Below are positions 25,867 through 32,870 of a DNA stretch of 64,000 nucleotides, one piece after another. The notes beneath the pieces are model-generated. The model did no database searches, was not told the origin of the DNA, and was given only the letters and a program-made list of their open reading frames with translations. How positions within the stretch are numbered: the stretch's first letter is position 1; every line of letters begins with the position of its first letter. Where the stretch lies: contig NC_089979.1 in NCBI RefSeq assembly GCF_036417845.1, forward strand, positions 25,547,958 to 25,611,957. The letters are read 5' to 3'. Position numbers and translations under genes: made by a program. This stretch comes from Apteryx mantelli. Taxonomy: Eukaryota > Chordata > Aves > Apterygiformes > Apterygidae.

Positions 25867-26339
25867 TCCAGGGGCTAGAGGGCTCTGACTCTGTTGGGTA
25901 AGGAGTAAGAGGCAGCTGGCAGGAGAGGACACGGGTTAGCCAGATAAAGAGTGCCTCTCGCAGAGCAAGCCAGCCCCCTCCCCACCCCAGATTCCTGCTC
26001 AGAACAGGTCAGACACACTGGTAGCTCATGCACGCGGGGACCAATACCACTTCTAACAGCAGCCAGGACCAGGCTTCCACTGCAGGAAATGCAGCCTCAC
26101 ATTGGGCTGAGCAAGGGCCGGGGGGGGGGGGGGGGGGATGGATTTCTTCACACCCATCTCCAAGCATAGGCAGAGAAAACCACCACCAGTAGCCATGTAA
26201 TTAGACGTTATTCCAAATACCATCACCTGAGGTACAAAACTCTGGCCTGTCAAGAGCAGCAGCACATCTCTGGAGTGCAGTGAAGGGGCTGCATCACCTC
26301 CCTGCCACCCTTGGCACATGCCTCCTCCTGGGGATCCCA
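25867..26339. other. Spacer between CR1 and CpG island
   Basis: Unique-looking sequence with an 18-bp G run. No gene or repeat family recognised. Confidence 0.5.
26120..26137 (+). repeat. G homopolymer, 18 bp
   Basis: Eighteen G in a row, 250 bp after the CR1 tail at 25.87 kb. The length may be unreliable in the assembly. Confidence 0.9.
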
Positions 26340-26458
26340 TGCACTCGGCCTGGCTCTGACAGCGTGCCCCTGAGTGGGGCTGGCGGGCGAGGGGTGCTGC
26401 TCTCCCGCCTCTCCGGAGGGACCAGGCTGTACCGAGGAACCTGTGGCCCTGGCAGGTG

Positions 26459-26605
26459 TCCCCCCTCAGGAGAGGGGCCGTGGGGGTCCCGCCATCCATG
26501 GGCAGGTGTCTCCAGTGGATGTCTCCTCTCGGGAGAGGGGCTGTGGGGGCCTTGCCATCTGTGGGTGCCCCCGGTGGGCGTCCCCCCTCGGGCTATGGGG
26601 CCCCA
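26459..26605 (+). repeat. Degenerate 60-bp tandem repeat (minisatellite), 2.4 copies
   Basis: Units begin at 26459 (63 bp), 26522 (59 bp) and 26581 (partial). Each starts TCYCCYCTC, continues with an AGGGGC..GTGGGGG-type core, and runs on to a GCCATC..TGGG-type segment. The copies differ at many positions. The array sits at the left edge of the CpG island and makes long open frames on both strands, which I regard as compositional. Confidence 0.6.
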
Positions 26606-26965
26606 CCACCACGGCCACCCGCGGGAGGCCGCTGGCCAAGTTGTGCTCGCGGGGACGGCGTGTGCGGCAGGGCTGTGAGGGAAGCAGTCCTGCGGGCTGA
26701 AACACGCGGCAGAGAGCGAGGGAGAGGGAGAATCAGAGTTTGCGGAGCTGTCGCCGTCTCCGCGCCGCGCTGGTGCGCGGGGGCAGGAGGCAGCGCGAGA
26801 AAACACCCTCCGGCACATCGGACGCCTTCGCGCCGTCCCCGCTCGGGCGGGGAGCGGCGCGGCGCCGCGGAGCCGCCGCCGGAGCGGCCCCACCTGCGGC
26901 GGCGGCCGCCGGGGAGGCGCGGAGCGGCGAGGAGGCGGAGGGCGGCTGCCGCGGGGGTCGTCGCC

Positions 26966-27001
26966 ATGGCGAGCGCGGCCGCGGCCGCCTGCCGGGGCTG
27001 A
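26966..27001 (+). CDS. Possible upstream ORF in the CpG island (11 aa)
   Basis: An ATG in near-optimal context (GTCGCC before it, G after it) opens an 11-residue, Ala-rich frame ending in TGA at 26999-27001. It matters only if KCNS2 transcription starts upstream of it. The peptide itself has no recognised function. Confidence 0.2.
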   Translation: MASAAAAACRG

Positions 27002-27054
27002 GGGCGGCGCCGCCGCTGTCCCTTCAGCACCGCGGCCCGCCGGGCGGCCGCTCC

Positions 27055-27087
27055 GGCCCCGGCCCCGGCCCCGGCCCCGGCCCCGGG
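27055..27087 (+). repeat. (GGCCCC)n hexanucleotide repeat, five full units
   Basis: Five perfect GGCCCC units occupy 27055-27084, followed by GGG. On the - strand this reads as GGGGCC repeats with G-quadruplex potential. It lies in the CpG island, upstream of the candidate KCNS2 splice donor. Confidence 0.85.
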
Positions 27088-27156
27088 CGCCGCGGCGGAG
27101 GGCGGAGGGAGCGCGGCGCCGCCGCGGCGCGACCCCTGCAGCCCCCGCGGGCGGCG

Positions 27157-27213
27157 ATGGCGGGCCGGGGCCGGGGGCAGCCGGGCGCGCCGGCAGGGGG
27201 CCGCGGGCGCTGA
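27157..27213 (+). CDS. Possible upstream ORF in the KCNS2 5' UTR (18 aa)
   Basis: The ATG at 27157 has a good context (G at -3, G at +4). It opens an 18-residue frame rich in Gly, Arg and Pro, closed by TGA at 27211-27213, eight bases before the candidate splice donor. If exon 1 ends at 27220, the whole uORF lies in the KCNS2 leader and could reduce translation of the channel. No family is recognised, and the composition simply follows the GC-rich DNA. Confidence 0.3.
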   Translation: MAGRGRGQPGAPAGGRGR

Positions 27214-27286
27214 GGCACAGGTAGGGCGGGCGGGCGGGAGGACGGGCGGGCGCGGGGCGGCTCCCCCGAGGCGGCGGGCGGGAAGG

Positions 27287-27287
27287 C

Positions 27288-27318
<31 letters not shown>

Positions 27319-27319
27319 G
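27287..27319 (+). repeat. (CGG)n trinucleotide repeat
   Basis: An almost perfect run of about ten GCG/GGC units, followed by shorter interrupted CGG runs to about 27346, inside the CpG island and the candidate first intron. Confidence 0.85.
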
Positions 27320-27378
27320 CTGAGGCGGCGGCGGGCGGCGGCGGCGCCCCCCGGGCATAGCGGGGCCCCGGGCCGGGA

Positions 27379-27403
27379 GGCGGCGGCGGCGGCGGCGGCG
27401 GCG
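27379..27403 (+). repeat. (CGG)n trinucleotide repeat, second run
   Basis: About eight perfect CGG units, 60 bp after the first CGG run and in the same CpG island. Confidence 0.85.
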
Positions 27404-27474
27404 CGGGGCTCCGGCCCTCGGGTAACGCGGCGGCTCCGCGGCGGGAGCGCGGTGCGGCCGCCCCGGCCGCGTGC

Positions 27475-27504
27475 GGTGCCGGTGCCGGTGCCGGTGCCGG
27501 TGCC
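27475..27504 (+). repeat. (GGTGCC)n hexanucleotide repeat, five units
   Basis: Five perfect GGTGCC units followed by a degenerate unit, in the 3' part of the CpG island. Confidence 0.85.
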
Positions 27505-27676
27505 GGCGCTGGCCGGGCCGGGCTGGGCCGGGCCGGGGCGGCGGTGGCGGCGGCCGGAGGCCGTGTGTCACGGCTGGTTCGCGGGCGGCAGCCGCAGCCC
27601 GGCTGAAGGGGACCGGGAGGTGGAAACACCGCGGAGACAAAGGAGCAGCCCTGCGCGCCCCGGCGGGGAGGTGCGC

Positions 27677-27854
27677 GAGAGAGGGGAAAGCGGAGAAAGG
27701 AAGGGAAGAAAAGGAAGAAGGGGGAGAAAGAAAGGAAGGAAAGAGAAAGAGAGAGAGACAGAGAGACAGAAAAAAAGAAAGAAAGAAAGAAAAAAAAGAA
27801 AGAAAGAAAGAAGGAAAGAAAGAAAGGGAAAGAAAGGAAGCAAGAAGGAAAGAG
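27677..27854 (+). repeat. 178-bp purine (GAAA/GGAA) tract before the KCNS2 coding exon
   Basis: The + strand is almost pure A/G over 178 bp, interrupted only by single C residues at 27691, 27759, 27767 and 27841. The longest pure runs are 27768-27840 (73 bp) and 27692-27758 (67 bp). It begins where the CpG island ends and stops about 65 bp before the candidate acceptor. Such mirror-like purine tracts can form intramolecular triplexes and are length-unstable. It explains the long low-complexity open frames seen on both strands here. Confidence 0.9.
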
Positions 27855-27919
27855 TCAATAGCTGAACATGCAGTAGATTTGCCCATTCTGCTGATTTTTT
27901 CTGTTTGATTGCATCCTAG

Positions 27920-27956
27920 ATTTCTATTCACTATGTCCCTTTGGAAGGAGCTCACT
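27920..27956 (+). other. KCNS2: KCNS2 5' UTR, start of coding exon (inferred)
   Basis: A pyrimidine-rich run ending in CCTAG at 27915-27919 makes a good 3' splice site, so the coding exon probably begins at 27920. It contains an upstream in-frame ATG at 27933, also with A at -3, that could give an N-terminally extended protein (MSLWKELT before MTGQ). In genomic DNA a TGA lies in frame at 27906-27908, so no longer extension is possible unless splicing removes it. The splice site is inferred from sequence alone. Confidence 0.55.
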
Positions 27957-29390
27957 ATGACAGGGCAGAGTCTGAAGGCTTTATCTGAAGCTAATTTTGA
28001 AGACAATGAGATCAGCATCAACGTTGGAGGCTTTAAGAAAAAGATGAGATCCAACACATTATTAAGATTCCCCGAGACCAGACTGGGCAAACTGCTGAGC
28101 TGCCATTCAAAGGAGTCGATACTGGAGCTCTGTGATGACTACGACGACACCAAGAATGAATTTTATTTTGACAGGAACCCTGAGCTCTTCCCTTACGTGT
28201 TACATTTTTATAACACTGGCAAGCTCCATGTGATGGGTGAACTCTGTGTGTTTTCTTTCAGCCAGGAGATTGAATACTGGGGAATCAATGAATTCTTTAT
28301 AGACTCGTGCTGCAGTTACAGCTACCATGGAAGGAAAATGGAGCCAGACCAGGAGAAATGGGAAGAACAAAGTGACCAGGAAAGTACCACATCGTCTTTT
28401 GATGAGATTTTGGCTTTCTACAATGATGCCTCTAAATTTGACAAACAACCCTTCGGAAATGTCAGGAGGCAGCTCTGGCTTGCTTTGGATAACCCTGGTT
28501 ACTCAGTCTTAAGCCGAATCTTCAGTGTCCTTTCAATAGTGGTGGTGCTGGGCTCCATCGTGACCATGTGCCTGAACAGCCTCCCAGACTTTCAGATTGT
28601 GGACAGCAATGGGAACCCTGAGGAAGACCCTCGGTTTGAAATCGTGGAACATTTTGGTATTGCATGGTTCACTTTTGAACTGGTGGCAAGATTTGCAGTA
28701 GCTCCTGACTTTTTAAAATTTTTCAAGCATGCCCTGAATCTGATTGACCTCATGTCTATCCTCCCATTTTATATTACCTTAATTGTCAACTTGGTGGTGG
28801 AAAGTAGTCCAACTTTAGCAAATTTAGGTAGGGTGGCACAAGTCCTGAGACTCATGAGGATCTTTCGCATCTTAAAGCTTGCTAGACACTCAACAGGTCT
28901 CAGGTCACTTGGAGCCACCTTGAAGTATAGCTACAGAGAGGTAGGGCTTCTTTTGCTTTACCTCTCTGTTGGCATCTCCATTTTTTCAGTAGTGGCTTAC
29001 ACCATTGAAAAAGAAGATAACGAGGGGTTAGCCACCATCCCTGCTTGCTGGTGGTGGGCTACAGTTAGCATGACCACAGTTGGCTATGGAGATGTGGTGC
29101 CAGGGAGCACTGCTGGCAAGTTGACGGCGTCTGCATGCATCCTAGCTGGTATCCTAGTGGTAGTACTTCCTATTACACTGATCTTCAATAAATTCTCTCA
29201 CTTTTATAGGCGTCAGAAGCAGTTAGAGAGTGCCATGAGAAGCTGTGATTTTGGTGATGGCATGAAAGAGGTTCCATCAGTCAACTTAAGGGACTACTAT
29301 GCCTATAAAGTTAAATCCCTTATGGCCAGTCTTACCAATATGAGCAGGAGTACCCCCAGCGAACTGAGCCTGAATGATTCACTGCATTAG
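27957..29390 (+). CDS. KCNS2: Silent voltage-gated K+ channel alpha subunit Kv9.2
   Basis: This single-exon frame of 477 residues matches Kv9.2 in content and length. Kv9.2 is an electrically silent subunit that joins Kv2.1/Kv2.2 tetramers in the plasma membrane and changes their gating. Visible in order are an N-terminal T1/BTB tetramerisation domain (about residues 18-122), S1 (184-206), S2 (230-250), S3 (258-280), an S4 sensor with regularly spaced R292, R298, R301, R304, K307 and R310, S5 (329-350), the intact filter TVGYGD at 374-379, and S6 (391-412). S6 reads LPIT at 404-407 instead of the PxP of conducting Kv1-4 channels, the known mark of silent subunits. The start at 27957 (MTGQSL, A at -3) gives the mammalian length. 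An in-frame ATG at 27933 would add eight residues. No frameshift or stop is present. The gene faces STK3 tail to tail. KCNS1 and KCNS3 are the alternatives, but the T1 and C-terminal sequence (ending SLNDSLH) fits KCNS2. Confidence 0.97.
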   Translation: MTGQSLKALSEANFEDNEISINVGGFKKKMRSNTLLRFPETRLGKLLSCHSKESILELCDDYDDTKNEFYFDRNPELFPYVLHFYNTGKLHVMGELCVFSFSQEIEYWGINEFFIDSCCSYSYHGRKMEPDQEKWEEQSDQESTTSSFDEILAFYNDASKFDKQPFGNVRRQLWLALDNPGYSVLSRIFSVLSIVVVLGSIVTMCLNSLPDFQIVDSNGNPEEDPRFEIVEHFGIAWFTFELVARFAVAPDFLKFFKHALNLIDLMSILPFYITLIVNLVVESSPTLANLGRVAQVLRLMRIFRILKLARHSTGLRSLGATLKYSYREVGLLLLYLSVGISIFSVVAYTIEKEDNEGLATIPACWWWATVSMTTVGYGDVVPGSTAGKLTASACILAGILVVVLPITLIFNKFSHFYRRQKQLESAMRSCDFGDGMKEVPSVNLRDYYAYKVKSLMASLTNMSRSTPSELSLNDSLH

Positions 29391-29740
29391 CGTACAAGTT
29401 TGACAGCAGTTTGCATGAGAGCTTTCAAGAGCTATGTTTATAAATGTTTTCCTATTTGTCATCTTCTTTTTTTCCTAGAAGATAGTGTTGCTGACACTGC
29501 ACTAACTTTGCACTTGAAAACCTAATGAAATTTGTATTACAAGTTGAGAATTTGCACATTTTCATCCTGTTGCATATGTACTAAATGCTAACTTTTTCAT
29601 ACAGCTGTTACCATGTCCCTAACATTAGTGCTAGCGGTATGATGATAATTAGTTACTTTGTGCATTTGCCATAGAAATCCTCATTTGAACAGGGAAAGGA
29701 ACTTACCCAAGCAGAATAAAAGTTCTCAGCTGTGAAACTA
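29391..29740 (+). other. KCNS2: KCNS2 3' UTR, proximal part
   Basis: Sequence after the TAG stop carries the first canonical AATAAA at 29715-29720, which would give a UTR of about 340 nt. Further AATAAA hexamers on the same strand at 31076-31081 and 31164-31169 allow much longer transcripts. Which is used cannot be told from sequence. Confidence 0.5.
29715..29720 (+). terminator. KCNS2: Candidate poly(A) signal AATAAA for KCNS2
   Basis: First canonical hexamer downstream of the KCNS2 stop codon, 325 bp past it. No clear GT-rich downstream element was identified, so this is only a candidate. Confidence 0.35.
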
Positions 29741-30199
29741 ATAATGGACAAACCCCCTATCACCTATACTGGTATCTGTAGTAGCTCAAGACCATCTCAA
29801 GACAGATGTAGCACTTCCAATGTATTTTAAAACTTGACACTGCTGCAGTTTTAGAAAACACCTGTGAATCACTAATGTGGGAACATATTTCCCCACCTTT
29901 CTGACTGGTAATTCTTATCATCACATGTCTGTAAACACCTCTGAGCTTCCCGTTTCATGGAAACTTGCTTACTCTTGAGCAAATGTCTTAGAAATGGGAC
30001 GTTGTTCTTTTGAAATGGTACAGAGTGTAATATTTTTCAGAAGCTCTTAAGCATAGACCTACCTCTGTTTCCAAGATTAGGTCCATACTGAGCATTTTGG
30101 AGAAGACTGCTGCTCATTTCCAGATAGCTACATATTCAAAGACTACATTTCCACAAGTGGTTTTAGTTATGGAGGCCCATGAAAACATCTCAGGCTTCC

Positions 30200-30285
30200 A
30201 TTTTCAGAGGTTATGAGCACATAGCTTGGTTCCAATGAAGCTAAAGATACTCAGTATCAGTCCATCAAAATGGGTCTGAGATTAG
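30200..30285. repeat. Possible ancient palindromic repeat
   Basis: TTTTCAGAGGTTATGAGCAC, then TTCCAATGAAG, then ATACTCAGTATCAG fits the layout of a dispersed sauropsid repeat whose arms read TTTTCAGAGGTGCTGAGCAC and its complement around a central CAATG. The right arm is badly decayed. Confidence 0.3.
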
Positions 30286-31075
30286 ACACACAAATATGTA
30301 GGTTTTCAACAATTAGAAGTGCCATTGGAAAACCTGGATTGGTTTAATGAAGAGAAATATTCCCATATGAACAGTACAGGCAGCATTTTAGGAACTGACA
30401 TTCATATACTGCAAAAAGACTAATTATAAAGATGCCATATGTGATCCTGAGATATAAAAGCTAATTTTATCAGGAAAGCTTGAAAACAGGTGCTGAGGGC
30501 AGACAATTCCATTAAGCTTTCTGCCAAGGAAACTCTAAGAGGAAAAAAAAACCCTGTAAGTCGTATTTTTACTCAGAAAAGAACTCACAACTTCCAACTA
30601 ACAAAAAGCACCAGGGCCTAAGAAAAAAATAGATAAAGCGCTTAATACTTCACTCACTGTGGGCAGATTCTCCTCCTAGCTAGTTCAATGACTTAGTCTA
30701 CTTAAACCCTCTCAAAGGCTGGCCTGTACATTTTCAAGTCCTTTAAAAAAATGAGAGAGCAGATCACCTGGGTTCTCAAGAATAATCTGAATCTGCATAA
30801 GCTTATCTTTTCAATCATCAGCCTTTTCCATTATGTAATTGTGCAGACATCAAACACTCACAGCCAACAGGCAGAACCCACTGCTGTCCTTTCTTTGTAT
30901 TTCTAGTGATTTGTGTTATAAAACAAACTAGTGACACTCAGTGAACATAATGGCTTTTTTTTCATTTTTTTTCCAGCCAATTTATTACATATAGTGTTCC
31001 AATTTTCTTTGTTACTTGTGAAGACTAGAAAGGTTCAGAAAATAGATTTAAACTAGTAGGAACAAAAATTAAAAC

Positions 31076-31081
31076 AATAAA
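31076..31081 (+). terminator. KCNS2: Candidate distal poly(A) signal AATAAA for KCNS2
   Basis: A second canonical hexamer about 1.69 kb past the stop codon, with another at 31164-31169. The pair would suit a longer, alternatively polyadenylated KCNS2 transcript. Confidence 0.25.
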
Positions 31082-32424
31082 GCTAAAATTGTCATGTTTG
31101 GAAGCCTGTGCTTGCATCCCACAACTAAGAGTGGTAACTGAATACATGTAGCCCAAATAGCAGAATAAAGCAAATTTAGTACAAATAAGTAATTTCCCTT
31201 ATTAGACTACTAGAGGTTGTTGTCCAGTCTGGATTTTTTGATGTTGTTTTATCAACTCCACTTGGAAACAGAAAATTGAGCACCCAGGATCAGATTCCTA
31301 TATGTCCAGTGACCTATCACAGAATGCGTAATGTGAAATAACTTACTCACACTTAAAATTTCCTTTGAACACCCTTCCCCCACATCAATTAGTAGTTGAT
31401 TTAGGGCATAAGTTGCAAGGGAAACAGGTCCCTTCCAACATTACCAAAATAAAACTCTTAGAGATTTCAACATAACTTGCCAGACCTATAAAGTCAATAG
31501 GCAAGAAGGGTGCTTAGAATCCCTGAAAACCAGTGAGCTATATACCTGTTCCTGAAGGCAGGCTCAGATAACCTGGATTAGGCATCCAAACTTGAAATGT
31601 TTTGTTAAGGCTTCACTTCTGGAGAGCTGGTTCAAATTCTCTGCTGGATCACAGGCATAAGTTAATAGTCTTGTCCCTGCCTCTCACTGCATGCGTGTAA
31701 GTTATCATATGCTTAGGAATATCCACCAAAATGCAGCATAGCACTAGGCTGGCTGTCAGATTGAAATACCATGAAAGAAATAAGAGAGGGAAGAGATGGG
31801 CTTGCAAAGCACATACACCCCTGTTGGGTGAAAGTCTGCAAGAGCGGCAAAAATCTCCCACTGATGTCAAGGACACTGCAATCCTCACTAGGTCTGTTGG
31901 TTCGGGCCTACAGAGAATCTAGCCCTAAGCAGGGGTTTTATTTCAGTTTCATGAGCTGTAGATTCACAGAGTTTAAAAACGATGCCTTTCAGGGCAGTTA
32001 TTTGAAGAGACCTGTAAACCGGTCAAAGAGTCGCAAATTCCCTCAGCTGTTGCTCGTTCAGCAATGCAAAGGCTGGATCCAAACTTTGCAACACATCATT
32101 TCAATAACCTATAATTTATCTTACGTTGTAGATTTATTATTCATAAGGCTGGTGCTCTGTCATTTCTGCAAATATTGAATGGAACATGTCCAAATTGCAT
32201 TTTGCTAAAGAAAATGAAATACCCCAAGGAATCATGACTTTTATTGTACTGGTTGAAAGGAATTTTCATTACTGCTTTTTTATATAAGTGCTTTGGATCA
32301 AAGACACTAAATAAATAAAGTACTGAAATTTAATATGTTCTCATTATCATGACAATGACTTTATGCAGTACATAGGAATTCCCTTCATAAACTTAACTAA
32401 TTCAATGTTAAAAGTAGTCAGATT

Positions 32425-32870
32425 TTTGCTCCCACTACTTTGGAAGAGTATTCCAGAACTGCACTGCCCTCCAAAATTTGTGTAATTTTTAGCATAATTT
32501 TATTAATGACTGCTTTATATGAAGTTCTTCTCATGCCAACATTGTTCTTTAGTTTAAATAATTCCTCTTCTTCCTTGATGTTTGCCTGTGTGGTGTATTT
32601 ATAGACAGCAACCATATGCCCTAACAGGCTTATTGTCATGGGGCTACCTGCCAAGCTCCTTTAGTTTTCTTTTTGCAAGTCTTGTTCCCTGATCATCCTT
32701 GCAGCTTTTTTTTTCTGAATTTGTTCTGCTTAGATTTAATCTTTCTGAACCAGCATTGTACAGCATTGTAGCCTGTATGAGTTCTTACTACAGCTTTGTA
32801 CAGTGGTATTAATACTTGCTTACTACAGAAATTTTCACTGAGGGGGATGACAAATATTCTGATTTAAGTG
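32425..32870 (-). mobile_element. Ancient CR1-type LINE fragment
   Basis: This copy is much more decayed than the others. On the - strand the translation keeps the CR1 C-terminal pattern YKYTTQANIKEEEELFKL and VGMRRTSYK. On the + strand the order of conserved blocks (CTTTATATGAAGTTCTTC, TAATTCCTCTTCTTCCTTGA, ATTTATAGACAGCAACCATA, CAAGCTCCTTTAG, then ACAGCTTTGTACAGTGGTA) follows an old amniote CR1 3' region as I recall it. It lies between KCNS2 and STK3. The subfamily cannot be named without a search. Confidence 0.75.

Larger units (their letters stand above)
26340..27680 (+). promoter_or_regulatory. KCNS2: CpG island, probable KCNS2 promoter and first exon
   Basis: This block is extremely GC-rich and full of CpG dinucleotides, in sharp contrast with AT-rich flanks. 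It is densest at about 26750-27640. Its place 0.3-1.6 kb upstream of the KCNS2 start makes it the likely promoter with a non-coding first exon. I see no TATA box, as is usual for CpG-island promoters. A candidate splice donor, CACAG followed by GTAGGG, sits at 27220/27221. Together with the acceptor at 27919 it would define an intron of 699 bp. No recognisable coding exon of a neighbouring gene is visible on the opposite strand. The transcription start cannot be placed by eye. Confidence 0.8.
27221..27919 (+). other. KCNS2: Candidate KCNS2 intron 1 (5' UTR intron)
   Basis: The stretch is bounded by a GTAGGG donor at 27221 and a CCTAG acceptor ending at 27919, with a T-rich run just before the acceptor. 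It would contain the two (CGG)n runs, the (GGTGCC)n run and the purine tract. A non-coding first exon followed by a single coding exon is the arrangement I recall for KCNS2 in mammals. Other donors in the island, such as GGGTAACG near 27420, cannot be excluded. Confidence 0.4.

Noticed and set aside
1-26300. NIPAL2 exons, the gene upstream of KCNS2 in mammals as I recall
   Set aside because: No transmembrane or conserved NIPA-type segment was recognised on either strand. The gene probably lies further left.
27452-27908. Overlapping Arg/Lys/Glu-rich open frames on the + strand before KCNS2
   Set aside because: They translate the (GGTGCC)n and GAAA/GGAA tracts in two frames at once. This is composition, not coding.
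26294-28090. 598-codon open frame on the - strand across the CpG island
   Set aside because: It is low complexity (Pro, Arg, Ala, then Phe/Ser/Leu from the purine tract) and arises because GC-rich and purine-only DNA lacks stops. It also runs antisense into KCNS2. No protein motif is visible.
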